Program-made: the position numbers and the translations under genes
Shown here: positions 49,674-61,517 of the stretch, one piece after another
How positions within the stretch are numbered: the stretch's first letter is position 1
Layout of the letters: every line of letters begins with the position of its first letter
Assembly (NCBI GenBank): GCA_025765615.1
Contig: JAIVFJ010000071.1
Coordinates: 1-64,000 of the forward strand
DNA length: 64,000 nucleotides
From: Zopfochytrium polystomum
Taxonomy: Eukaryota > Chytridiomycota > Chytridiomycetes > Chytridiales > Chytridiaceae
Direction: 5' to 3'
The notes under the pieces: generated by a model
Database searches by the model: none
What the model was told of the DNA's origin: nothing
What the model saw: the letters and a program-made list of their open reading frames with translations, nothing else

Positions 49674-51469
49674 TTTGGCGTCTCCGCACTCTTCTTTAAT
49701 CGTCTTGCCAATTTTAAAACCTGCTTCACTTAGCAAATGCTTGGCTGGACAACGCACGTGCAGTGGAATTCATTAGATGTACCTTGGCTGAGCAAGAAAC
49801 TTTTGTTCTGGGAACGCAGCGCGTTCGCGTTTGTCAATCCCTCTGAACTGCGGCTGAACGGCGTTATCGCTCCCTTCTGCGGCCTTCATCCGCACCAGGC
49901 ACACGCCAAGCAATTGGGAGATAGAAGTCCAATTACATTCAATTATCAAGTATCTGGGCGCAAAGGGCAGATCGGCAGGATTAAGGGTAAGAAGGATCCA
50001 AAGGTGATTTTCTTGCAGTGTCATTGAGCAGAGCCAGAGCCCTTATCTGATGCCTTTGACCAACTCAGCCATCTGCCCTTCACAAAGCACACATTCAGCA
50101 ACTACAAAATTTTTGCACACTACCTGGCTTTATTGCTACATTGACGAATCTCAACTATCAGACAGGGTGTTCCAAAACCACAACTCAGCAGCAACCCACC
50201 GGTTTGCGCAAACTGTTGATCTGACTGGGTTTGAGGGGTTTCCTACCCTGCCTAACCTGCCAAAGCTGGATTTATACGTTTTACATTTAAATCTGTTGTT
50301 GGGCCCATCTGGTCATATAAGCCATGCCTCTGGTACTTAAACATAACACTGGCACTTAGCATGTACACCGCCCACTGACCAGTGTGCTACTGTGTCTGTA
50401 CTCACATGGTTTGGACTAGGAACAAAAAGTACACTTTCTTTGTCTGCTCCATTTGTCTATGTCATTTCTTAAATTGAATTTTGTTCTTTGCTGTCTGCCT
50501 AGACTAGTAGACTGTCTCTGACCCTGTCTGTTGCAGTCAATCCTAATTTCCTCTGCAAAGCCGCTTCCTCCTGGCAATGTTGACTTGCTGAGGCGGGCCA
50601 ACAGGGCTCTGAGTCGTGACAGGCGTCATTCCCCTGACTCGGGCTGGGAACAGGAGAGACACTTCCGGCCTTTCCACATCCTTTGTCGACAGACTGCTCC
50701 ACCTCCCATAGGAACAGAGACAGATGTAAAATTGTCTGTGCCTGGCAGTCACTCACAAATCCTCTGCCACCCAAGGGTATTCCCCACAAATTCATTGGAC
50801 TTTGTCCTTTTCATGGACCGTCCTTACTGTCAATAGATTTTGAGGCAAAAAAACCTTTTGGCTATTGGAGACAGACCACCCCTCCTAATCGAAAACTTCT
50901 TTTTGGTCCCCCTAAAACTTTTTTTTCAGCCCCAAAGTCTCAAGGAGTATGAAAATTCACTGCAATTGGACCACTTCCAAAACCCTGACAAATCCCAAAA
51001 ATGTGCGTCTGACACATTTGCTGGGACATTTGCACATGTCAGTGCAAGTGCAAAAAAAAAAAACAAAGAGGGGGTGGCACCACCAGCCCCCAGTCCAAAA
51101 ATCGACTGCAGACCGGCAAGGGCCTCCAGTAAGTATTGGACCGCGACGCACGAAGAAGCGTACTGTTGGCCATCGAATCTCTTTTTGACAATGTTGCTGC
51201 TTTTGGCGACAACCAGCACCAATGTTTTGTGCGGAGAGCCTGTTACCAGGAAAGATAAAGAAGACGTTCATGAACTGTAACAGGCTCCCTCCAGGGCGGT
51301 GTTCATGATTTGCAATTTGAAATACGCTGAGCAAGCTACTCAAAGTGGTGATTGGTTTCTATTAATCCGCAACGCTCTTCCAGGAATACGAGGCCCTGCA
51401 TCTATCATATCACCCCCCCTCCCAGTAATCTGCAGCAAGACTGTGTCATCCACCAGTCACGAAAAATAA
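49674..51469. other. 1.8-kb intergenic region, no gene supported
   Basis: Lower-GC DNA than its neighbours. Open frames of 60-150 codons occur on both strands with no recognisable motifs. Confidence 0.45.
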
Positions 51470-52521
51470 TTAGGAAACTGGCAATAGATCAAAGCTCGCA
51501 CAGGTTCCCCCTGATGCGGACAGCGTTGAAGTGACACAACTGCCAAAAGAGTCGTGGATGGTTCCATCGCCAAGGTATGTAATTTGCTGAAAAGATCTGT
51601 AGTCGCATGGATCGATCCCGATACTCTGGAGAACGCGATAAAAAGTTACGTTCAGTCGAACTCCGCAAAAAGTGGTACGAAAGGAAAGATAAGAGTTCAC
51701 ACAAACCGAAAGTTCAAGGGTTGAGAGGCATCCACCTGACGAGACTTGTTTCCAGGCAGACTGATCCTTGACGAATACCTGCTTGCTGGACGCACCAGGA
51801 GGGGACTCGCACGTTGCAAATACGGTCCCTGCAATGCAGTTGTTAGTGTCCCGCAGGCGGATCTGGAACTTGTCCGGCACGCTCGTTTGGGTTGACGTTG
51901 GGGAGGACGTTGTCGCAGTCAAAGACGATGATCCGCTGGCAGCCGGCGACACAGACGACGACGGCGAAGAATTGTTGTTGTTGTGTGTGATAATGATGGC
52001 AGCTGCAATGGCTCCGCCTGCGATGATGATCGCGATTGCAGCGACGAGTATGATAATGAGGGTTCTTTCTTCAGGAGAGATGAATAAGCGATCATTTGGT
52101 GTTGGTTTCAATGCACGAAAAGAGACACTCAACTCTTTTTCTTCTCTGATGGCTGGGAAGCGTGCCCCTCCTTTTTCGTCGCCATAGCGCCCTCAGGCGG
52201 GTACGAGAAAGGGTTGCTGTCGTCGACGGCGGGCACCGCAACAGTGACGGAAGCAGCGGCAACCGGGTATGCCATGGACTGCGACGGCGGGTACGACAGA
52301 GAGATCGATGGCGATGTGGACTGGGACTCCGGGAACAGCGGCTGCTTGGTGCCGAGCGGGTATGCACGCAGCCCCGCCGGCGGGAACGGCTTCTTCGCGA
52401 TCGACAAGGACGACGACGACGACGACGACGACGACAGGTCGATTGTCCGGTACGACGGCGCCGAGTCGCCTGGCTCCGGCGTGGCCGACACCGACGCCCA
52501 TTCCGATGCGGCGGTTACCAT
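51470..52521 (-). CDS. Single-pass membrane protein, cytosolic Ser/Pro tail and Cys-containing C-terminal domain
   Basis: Two exons, 52521-52134 and 52068-51470, 328 residues. The 65-nt intron (GTTGAG..CCTGAAG) is phase 1 on both sides. Residues 1-128 are Ser/Pro-rich with a run of nine serines and an SEKKKK basic end. One transmembrane helix (LIIILVAAIAIIIAGGAIAAAIII) follows directly across the splice junction, then an Asn/Ser/Thr stalk and a domain with cysteines (NNCIAGTVFATC, GGCLSTL, IDPCDYRS, SCVTS, GGTCASF). A second in-frame intron at 51626-51706 (GTTTGT..TCTCCAG, 81 nt) would remove a less convincing segment. The order tail-helix-stalk-domain matches the kinase at 41741. No known family is recognised. 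Confidence 0.65.
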
Positions 52522-52549
52522 ATTGAGAGGACCACGGTTTCGCCGGATG

Positions 52550-52590
52550 AGAAAAAAAAAAAAAGAAAAGGAAACTTTTTTTTTTTTCTT
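52550..52590. repeat. A run and T run beside the membrane-protein start
   Basis: Poly-A (about 52551-52563) followed 13 bp later by poly-T (about 52577-52588), capable of pairing, 30-70 bp upstream of the minus-strand ATG. Confidence 0.7.
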
Positions 52591-53296
52591 CAATTTTCTC
52601 GTGCCAAACACCCTCTCTGTGACAAGTCAACTGCCATCCAAAACTGCGCATTTGCTTGGAGGGAGAGACACTTCAGCGATTGAGCGCTTGAGCGCTTTGC
52701 ACAGAACAAAAGGAGGCTCGCTCTTTTTTGTTTCTTCTATGTCCTGTTCGAATGAAACGTTGTTTGGCTGACTAACCCCGGTTTCGTTTGACATGGCGCA
52801 ACATTGAGCATTCAGTGGCTGTGCCACTATTGGAAAGACACTCTTATAGCCAGCCCCGTCTCTCTCTGCAAACAGTTTCCGGCTGCTTTTTTTTCTTCTT
52901 TTTACTATTTCACGCAGTTAGAGGACGCATGACAGGAAGAGTAAAATGCCACGCAGGTATGGCAGAAAGCCTAGGACCTTAACAGAACCAAGCACGTTGA
53001 CTGGTGACGTGTTGGCAGATCTGGGCGACGATCTCTATGTGAGGTTGGGAGTTGCTGTCGACAAGATTGTAACACCGATCCCAAGGCGTTAGTGCATGCA
53101 AGCTGGCGTGACGTGTGTGGGAGAATCAGGCATGCTGGGGTCACGCAGCGTAGCTGCTGGGGTGGCGGTGGCGCTGTCGGGTGGTCGGTGTGCCAATTGG
53201 GAGAGATTTTTTTTTGTTTTGCGGCAACGACATCTGGAAATTTGGACCCTGAACGGTTGAAAACCAAGTGGTTATGTTCGCCCCCTCGTTGCTACA

Positions 53297-53776
53297 GTGA
53301 CTGCTGTCGCATTCTCAAGGGAGGTCTTCGCCTGGTGGAGACTCCATGATTTCAAGCTGACGTATGATGGCGATGGGGACACTGAAGCATTTATCAATGT
53401 AGCCAACCGCAACATGCTGGATTGGCTCGCCGAGATGCAGGATCGATCCAATGGCAACTGGTACGGAGCCCCTGCAGCTGTAAATTGGCCTCAGCTGGAC
53501 TTGTTTACAATCGGGACTACCTTGAGATTATTTGGGCTGAAACCCGAGGGGCTTCTGGATGGCGTCGAATGGTGGAGAGCTCGAGGTCCAGCTCGTTACG
53601 GCATCCCACAGGATGAGCGAAAGAAACAATTGTTGGCGCAGATTGCAAAGTTGTTGGAATGGCTTTTTGTCAAAGGATTCAGCATTCCTTTCGAGGTTAT
53701 GCACTTGGCAGGGGATATTAAATGCGCAAAGAGATCGTGGACGGAGGCAATCAGTCGAGTGGACACACAGTTATAA
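53297..53776 (+). CDS. Hypothetical protein, possibly the last exon of a longer gene
   Basis: 159 codons with ordinary globular composition (REVFAWWRLHDFKLTYDGDG, NRNMLDWLAEMQDRSNGNWY, GLKPEGLLDGVEWWRARG, DERKKQLLAQIAKLLEWLF). About 52980-53070 also reads like protein in a different frame (LTGDVLADLGDDLYVRLGVAVDK), so a spliced or broken longer gene is likely. I do not recognise a family; a decayed transposon protein is an alternative. Confidence 0.35.
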   Translation: MTAVAFSREVFAWWRLHDFKLTYDGDGDTEAFINVANRNMLDWLAEMQDRSNGNWYGAPAAVNWPQLDLFTIGTTLRLFGLKPEGLLDGVEWWRARGPARYGIPQDERKKQLLAQIAKLLEWLFVKGFSIPFEVMHLAGDIKCAKRSWTEAISRVDTQL

Positions 53777-54466
53777 GCAAATTGTTGACTGATTTCTAAA
53801 TTCCAATCTGAAATCAAGCGAGCGTCTTTGGGAGCTTGACCTTGCTACTGCGCCAGCATCCATAGACTTTGATTTCATTGACGCGGCGGTGTGATTGAGC
53901 GGCGTCCGCGTTTGGGCGTGGAGCCTATCTGTTGTACCACAGTTACACAAAAGGCAACAGCGCTCGCCGCGACTACCCGCACTCGCACACAAACACACAC
54001 ACACACACGCACAGGCGATTTTCTCCTCCTTCTTTCCTTCTCTCGAGGCCCCTCTTTCATGCCGATAAACTTCGTGGGAAATCTTCTTTCTTCACCTAGT
54101 TACATGTCTGCCCAAAGTCAACATGGCCCACAGATGTAACGCCTCACATCGCCACAACCATCAGCCACTACCTGGATGCACAGGACCAGCATTCAAGCAT
54201 GCCCTACAGAAAAGAGATAATCCACAGGAGCAAGCGACCAGTGTTCCTGCTCTCTTTTTCCTCGGCGTTGTCGCACCAGCTGATTCTTCTCATTTTTTTT
54301 TCTCGCGTTTCCGCTTGATTTTATTTAGAACTGCCTCACACAAAAAAGTGCTTGGGGGCTGGGCGATGTACTCAACCCAAAAAGACATGGCTATTAATGT
54401 GTGGAACATCATCATGAAAGAATACTCACAAATCGCGGCAAAGCAAAAGAAAGAAAGATAACTTCC
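53777..54466. other. Intergenic region, includes a (CA)n tract at 53991-54013
   Basis: No gene supported. The CA repeat has about 11 units. Confidence 0.5.
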
Positions 54467-54834
54467 TCAAACCACCCTTCCTTCAGGCGGCTGAAAGCCG
54501 AGCAGCCTCTTTCCCAATGGCGTCAGCCGCACCGGCGCCGTCGCCCTCTCCGAGCTCCTGATCTCCTCGAGCTTGCGCTTCTGTTCCGCGGCCCTTTCCT
54601 TCGTATACGCCCTGAACGACGCCGGGAACAGCTTGACCTGGCCGCCGGCGGGCCAGTGCGACGTCATGCGGTTCTCGGCAAACGCCTTTACGCGCTTGGT
54701 CGTGTCCTGCTCCGTGAGGAACCGGCGCGGGCACATGCAGACGTAGATGACGGCGCGGTCGCGGCCAGCGGGCGCGGCGGGGTTTCGTAAAGCGGGAAAG
54801 TCGTTTTGGTGCGGTGTTTTGCTGTACCAGAACA

Positions 54835-54865
<31 letters not shown>

Positions 54866-55772
54866 GTGTGTTGAAGGGTAAGCAACCCTCTTCCCGTCTC
54901 CAACTATCTCGCTCATGGCGCTCTCGACCCCATACCATATCTCCGGCCTTTGCGCGAACGCGAACGCGTGGCATCGGAAACGGCTTGTCCGCCGACTTTG
55001 CCGGGTCCTTGTCGCCCAGGTACTTTCTCCCGTCGACCTGAATCTCTTCAATGTATTCGACGGGGTATTTCAGCCAGTTGCCCTTGGCCTCCTCCTCGGG
55101 ATGCGCGGCCAGGTATCCGCGCCACGCGCGGTGGCCGCCGCGCCAGACGACCAGCCCGCCGTCGTTGTCCCCGTCGCAGTCGACAAGGTTCAGGAAGCCC
55201 TGCAGGCACTTCCCGTCGAGCGGCTCTGCGCCGCGGTTCTTTTTCGGGTCGGGCCTGCCTTGGTCCGAGTGCGCCCAGAACCCGGCGGCGGCGCTGCCGC
55301 TGCTCTTCCGCTTCCTGGATCCACCCACACCCACACCCTCCTCCCTCTCCTCCCGCGTGCCAACGTACGTGTTGGACCCGTCGAACGAGACGACGAGGTC
55401 GCGCGGGTCGCAGTCCCAGTACTCTGCGAAGCAGGCGGCGACGTTGGGGTGCTGGCGGGCGTCCCAGAGGGCCTGCGTGTGGGGCCAGAGGCGGTCGATG
55501 CCGTGGATGGTGCCGGCGGGGAGGGTGTCGGACTTCCAGCGGGAGGGGGAGGCGGGGGTCAGGGATGGGTCCCAGTGCGCGACCTGGGCAAAGAGGGCGT
55601 CGCGCAGGGACTGGCAGAAGGCGGGGTCCGCGACGACGCCCGGGATCAGCACGTATCCGTGTTCGTGGAGGTGGGCGACGCGGTCGGGAGTGAAGAAGCG
55701 GCGGGCAGCAGCGGCGCCGGCGGCCGCCTCGTCGGCGGCGACGGGTTGCGACTTTGCCCAGTTCTTAAGCAT
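54467..55772 (-). CDS. Phytanoyl-CoA dioxygenase family (PhyH) oxygenase
   Basis: Two exons, 55772-54936 and 54835-54467, 401 residues. Fe(II)/2-oxoglutarate oxygenases of this family use an HxD...H triad; visible here are FWAHSDQGRP (His and Asp) and KTPHQNDF (distal His), followed by GRDRAVIYVCMCP, whose Arg would bind 2-oxoglutarate. N-terminal HEHGYVLIPGVV is the usual first strand, and NLVDCDGDNDGGLVVWRGGHR the middle. The 100-nt intron (GTATGG donor, phase 0) restores AKAGDM-VFWYSKTPHQND; reading through it instead gives a lysine run and frame-shifted nonsense. The intron ends in more than 20 adenines (coding strand) before AAG, instead of a pyrimidine tract. The substrate is unknown. 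Confidence 0.9.
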
Positions 55773-56135
55773 TCTTTCTTTCTTCTTCTTCCCGTCTTTT
55801 CCCTCTCTTTTGTCAACGAATTTATAGCCAAAATGTATTGTCTTTTCCTACGATGATGGCACAGCGACTTTGCCAACCCGCCAAACGCATCTCCTCCATG
55901 AGTTCCTTTCACAAACTGGAAAGTTGGAAGTGCATTAAGAGTCCAGCGTGAACCAAACAGGGGCAGCAGCGGCAGGGACGGCTGGCGGCGGCGACGTTCG
56001 GCGGCGGCGGCGGACAGCGAGCGACTTTGCCCAGTTCTTCTCCAACATTTGTTTTTTTTTTTTTTCTCCTCTTGCCTTCCCGAATTTTATACAAGCCGAA
56101 AGTCCGAACATGGCGCACCGACTTTGCCAACTTGA
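55750..56135. repeat. Local duplication of the PhyH gene 5' end and promoter
   Basis: Segments 55750-55890 and 56020-56130 share, in the same order, gcgactttgcccagttctt, an (aa)cat block with pyrimidine-rich DNA, a cgaatttata block and a gactttgccaac block. On the minus strand both contain MLKNWAKS / MLEKNWAKS, the protein's first residues. The outer copy then runs into unrelated Arg-rich frame, so only the start and promoter were duplicated. Confidence 0.75.
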
Positions 56136-56229
56136 TCTGCCAGCAAAGTGCGACTTTTTTGGGGAAAACGTTTTCCTCCTCTTGGGCGCTTTCGCTGCCC
56201 TCCTTATTCTTGTTGCCGCCGCTACGTCT

Positions 56230-57300
56230 TGTATTTGAAAAAAAAAAAAAAAAAAGAGTAAGAGAGACAGCATGTTTTGGTTTATGGACAAAATGAAGTG
56301 ACATGTTATTAATAATACATCACCCTTTCGTGACGGCGGGGCGCGAGCTTTGCAAGTTTTCAAAGGCGACTCCCAAATTATAATACGGGGCACAAAAAAA
56401 AAAAAAAAAAACAGAATTAATAACACCCACGTACACTAAATAAATACACCAGCGAGATCGGCCCACTGGAAGCCAATTGAAAAGTTCAACCCAAAGGTCA
56501 CGAAAAAGGGGTGGTTTACCCTTGTCTCTGTTTTTGACTTGACCGGGAGGGAGGGGAACATCTAAAAAACAAGAAAAGAAAAAAAAAAAAAAAGTAGAAC
56601 AAAGGGAAGAAATCGTGTACGTGATGGGGGAGGGGGGCAGAGAAAGCATGGATTGGAATGGGAGTGGGGGGGTAGGGGGCTGTTGAACGTGTGAGCAAAA
56701 AACAGGGTGGTAACAAACAGAACAAGAAAGGAGAAGAAAAAAAGAAAAGACGAAAGCGGGGGAAGGGGGGTTAGAAGGTGCGAGCATCTCGGGCGGTTGG
56801 TGTTAGGGAAAGCGAGGGACAGGCGGGAGAGGGGGAGGGAGGAGAGGCACAACGGGCCGGACAAGCTCCCTCCAAAACCAAAAAGAAAAGAAAAAAAAAC
56901 AGGGTCCAAGGGGGGACACACGCACCCACGAAGCCACGATCACGAAAACGGGGAGGAAAAAAAAAAAACTGTACTCACGAAGGCGAGGAAGGGACCGAAG
57001 CAAAGAAAAAAAAAAAATAAAAAAATAAAGGAACAAAGGTTGGTGGAACACGGCACCAACAAAAACACAAAAGCGATACAAACAAACAAGAACAGTGGAC
57101 TGGGGGGAAAATGATGGCAAAGGAGAGAAAAGTGGGAGACAGGGCAAGGTAGGGTAGGGCAGGACAAAAAAGGAAAAAGCGGGGGAGCTCCCCACCTCTT
57201 TCGACGATCGCAAAACCCATTAAAGATAAAAAAAAAAGAAAAGAAAAATGAGACCAAAAACACACAATAAGAAAGAAAGAACAATAGCCGCCAAGTAAGT
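56230..57300. other. Long purine-rich strand in the GATA gene 3' flank
   Basis: For most of about 1 kb the plus strand is A/G-rich with repeated A runs and GGGGGAGGGG blocks. No gene is seen. It lies 3' of the minus-strand GATA gene and could belong to a long 3' UTR. Confidence 0.6.
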
Positions 57301-57432
57301 TCAATTCATATCGGAATCCCGAGACTCTCAGAGAAGGCGATCACCGTCCCCGCATACCAACCCTCTCAGCCCTACATGCTCCATCATACTCCTCACGCGT
57401 CCACCAAAGAAACGCCTCTTTCCACCCCCGCC

Positions 57433-60400
57433 TCACGCCACACCGTCCCACGCGATCAGCCCCTCCACCCCCAGCCCCTCGACGCCCGCGCCGGCCTCGT
57501 CGCCTTTCCCCGCCGCCGCAGCCGCCCCGCTCGCGTCGTCGGTCGCGACGCCGCCGGCGCCGACGGGCACTCCGAGCAAGCGGTGAATCATTTCAAATAT
57601 CCGGCCCTTGTCCTCCGGGTTGCGCAGCGTGCGCTTCTGCGTCAGCAGGTACTCTTGCAGCAGCGACTCCATCACCTCTTGCGACGGCACGCCCGTCGTC
57701 GTCACCTCTTCCTGTTGTGGTTGTTGCGGTTGCTGCTGTTGCCGCGACGACGGCTGGCCGAGGGAACCCGCAAAAGGTCCGCTCGTCGCGTCAAGCCCCG
57801 CGACACCCGACAGCTGCGTTTGCTGCTGCTGCTTCTGCTGCTGCTGTTGTTGGTGGTGCTGATGGTGCGACGACGGCGTGGCGGGGTCTAGCGGCGGCGA
57901 GAACGGTGACGAGTCCATCGTGCTGGGTGGTGGCGTGCCCGCGAGGCTGGTGAGGAACGGTGTGGTGCCGGCCGACGACGGGCGCGAAAAGGCCTGCTGC
58001 TGCTGCTGCATGTGCTGCATCTGTAACTGCATTTGCATTTGCTGCTCCTGCTGCTGCTGCTGTTGGTTGTGAAGAAGCTGCTGTCGCAACGGCCACTGCT
58101 GCGCCAACGAGCTTTGCTGGGTAAACTGTGACTGCTGTTGCTGCTGCTGCAAGTAGCCAAGCCCCGAGCTTGGGGTGGACGACAGTGAAGGCCCTGAAAT
58201 GGCCCCTCCGCTCTGCTGCTGCTGCTGGCTCTGTCTCAGGTTGGACATCGACGCAGAAGACTTCAGGCTGGCGGACGTCGGGTGCGAGGATGCTGACGAG
58301 GTCGAGGAGGCGCGGTTCGGCGGCATGGGAATCATCACTGGAGCCGACGAGTACGACGACGGAAGCGACGGAGAGGGGGAAGCGAAACCACCAAATGTGT
58401 GCTGCTGTTGCTGCTGCAGCTGGTGTTGGTGCTGGTGCTGGAAGCGCTGGCCGAAATCGATGGGTCCATCCTCTTCGTTGGAATCCCGTCGGGCGCGTTT
58501 GAAGGATTTGACCGAAGAAGAGAGTTGCGGTCCGCCCGTTGTCCCCGACGACGCCGCGGATGGCAGCACATCAAAGCTCTGGGATCTTGGGATTGGCACG
58601 GACCCCGAAACTCCTGAAAAGTGGGGTTGCTGCGGCTGGAACGCATCGCCGGGTGCGAAAAACTGCGGGCCGTTCGTTGGGGTGGACGATAGGCTGCTCG
58701 GGTTGCTGTGACACACTCCGGGGGCGGCGGATGCGTTAAAGCCACCAGGAGAATATCCGCCGCCGGGACTGTTGATGCTGAGCTCGTGAAAGTGGCGGTT
58801 CAGCAGTGGGAAAGAAGCGGTGCGAGGAATCTCGACGGGACGCGCAGAGGACGATGGAGAACCGGACAGGGGAGTCGAGTTGTTGTGGGAGTTTGAATGA
58901 ATCGATGACGGCTGACCCATGGGCACAGGTACCGGCGGAAGCGCAGGATTAAAGCCCACTTGAATGGCCGGGGGACGCTGGTTGGGACCAACGTTCAGTG
59001 AGGACGCTCGCTCGCGACCCAAATTGGATCGAGAGGGCATCGAGGCGAAGGCAACCGCCATCTGTTGTGCGCCAAGGGACTGCGGGCGGAAGATCCCCTG
59101 CTCTACGGTTGCTGTTGAAAACGACTGAGGCAGCTGCTGTTGTTGCTGTTGCTGCAATTGCTGCTGCTGCTGGTAAAGGTTCGAAGATTGGCCGAACTGC
59201 TGCTGCTGTCGCGCAAAAGCCATAACAGAGTCGTTCGTGTAGCTCGCGTGCTGCTGGTCGAACGCTTGGTCCACTTGTTGTCCGTTCGAAAAGCCAGATG
59301 ACTCTGGTGTGCCGGCAGCAGCAGAAAGCTGAGTATGCCGGACACTTGATTCGGTAGCGCCGTTGGCCTGGGGGGTTGCGGAGGCATGCGCCGATGGTGT
59401 TCTCCCGAGCTTTGCTGAGAGCAAGCCAGACGAAGGTGGCGGGGCTGGCTTCAGGGGAACTTTGGCACCAATAATCACGGGTCCGGGATTGGCGCCCGTG
59501 GGAGGTTGCGGATTGGGTTGCAGCGGTTTCATGACTATGGGTGCGGGAGTGCTTCTGGCGGACAGAGTTGGCGCCGCGGGGGATGATGACTGCACAGATT
59601 GGTTCACAGGGACTGACGAGGCACCTGCTGATCCAGGAGCCGCGTTTCCGTCCTTTTTGGACGCTCGGTTTCTTTTCCGTATAACGTCCGACTTCATGCT
59701 GATGGGTCGAACGACGCCGTGGAGCTTGAAAAACAAACCGCACGCGTTGCACAGCGGCTCACCTTTTGCATTTCGCCGCCATAAGGGGGTGTTTGTTGTC
59801 GCACAGTTGACACAGGTCATGGGGGCGTTGTTGGATCCTTGAGTGGCATTCGTTGGCTGCGCGGGCACAGGATGATTGGGAGCAGGTGCAATATTATGGC
59901 TGCTTTGCTGTTGCGGCTGCCTTTGCTGCGGCAGGGGCTGGATGTTGGGAAGGGGTATATTGGGCTGGTGGGTGTAGTGTGGTGGTGTTGGTGGTGCAGC
60001 CGCCCGGATGGGAACAACGGGGGCTGGGGGTTTCGGTTCTAACGGTCGCAGGTTGGGCTTCGTTATCGGCGCTGCCGTTGATAGACGGGAGCTGACGGCG
60101 CCTTGAGCGGTCGCCTCGGGTGGCGGTTTTAGGGAGGTGGCTGTTGGAGTGGTCGGCGTTTGCGGAGGGTGAGGGGGAGGCGGAGGCGACGGCCGAGAAA
60201 GCGTTGACGGGTCCACAAGGAGCGAAGCTGGTGTAGACATCAAGTCCACGGAAAGCGAGTCCATGGAGGTGAAGTCAAAGTCTGCCACATCCCAGCTCAT
60301 AAAGTCAAGGTTGGTGGTGGATGACGTATCGTGAATCGCTGTAGTTGCCACTGCTGCGGCGCCGGAGTGCTCCGCGGCGGCCGGAGAGAGCGCAAAGGAA

Positions 60401-61485
60401 GACGTCACTTCATTGATCCAAGAGTCGGACATGTCAATGTCTGAGAAACCCAAATCGAGACCCGTCGAGGAGCCGCCCAACGCGGTGGAAACGGAAGAGG
60501 CGGCCTGGAAGGTTGAACGTTGGGAATTAGAGAGAGGGGGAGAGACAGCGGGAGTGGAGGATCAAGAGGGGGGCGAAGCGGGTTAAATGCACAGAATCAA
60601 CTGCTGCTACGGCGAAGGGAGGGGAGGGGAGGGGAGGGGATGAGACTCACCGAATCAAAGTCCAGCGCCGAGGGATCGAGGATGTCTGCGATCGACAAGC
60701 CCCCCTCCTCCTGGTCGAGAGAATTACGGCCCATCATTGGGTGTCTGTCGGCCGCTGGTGGTGCTTGGCTCCCCCCACCATGAAGCTTCACGTGCGTTCC
60801 CACGGGGTGCTCCCGCTGCTGCTCCTCCCTCTCCTCCTTGACGACGACCGCCTCCGCCTCCTTCAGCCCACGAGGACTCCCCTCGTTCACAACACCGTCC
60901 ATCGCCGCCGAGTCGCCCCCGAAGTTCACGAGCGTTACAGCGGATGACTTTGAAGTGAGCGGGGTCGGTTTGGACGATGAGGACGAGACCGACGAGGACG
61001 CCGATGGAGGGGAGACGGAAGAAGCCGCCGAGGCCGCGGCCGCCCTCCTCTCCTTGCTGAGCTTCATCTGCAGGAACCGCCACGACAGGTTCTCCAGGCG
61101 GGCGCCGTTCGGAATGGCGTCCTTTGCCTTTGTGCATAGCCTCCAAATGTCCTGGGAGTCGGCTGCAGACCGGGCAGAGTTCAGGAGGGAGGGGAGGAGG
61201 TCTGCGATGGTCGAGTCTGTCTGAACGGCGGCGGCTGACGACGACGGCACGGCGGTGGAGGAGGCGGGCGAGGCGACCGGTGACAGGGAGTAGGGAGAGT
61301 CCGGGCCGCCGCCGGAGATGGAGTTGATGGGGCTGCTGTAGGTGATGGGATCGACGGACGGGGCCAGAGGTGGGAAGGCCGACGCGGCGGCCACGAGAAC
61401 GTTGTTTGCGAGCGAGGGATCGAAGATGCGCTTGACAAAGTCGTTCCTCGGGTCGATCTGCAGCTGCTGGTGCTGATACTGCTGG

Positions 61486-61517
<32 letters not shown>

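Noticed and set aside
54483..55772. Single 429-codon reading of the PhyH gene
   Set aside because: Past the GTATGG at 54935 it reads a lysine run and Arg/His-rich text lacking the distal iron-binding His. Splicing restores the family sequence.
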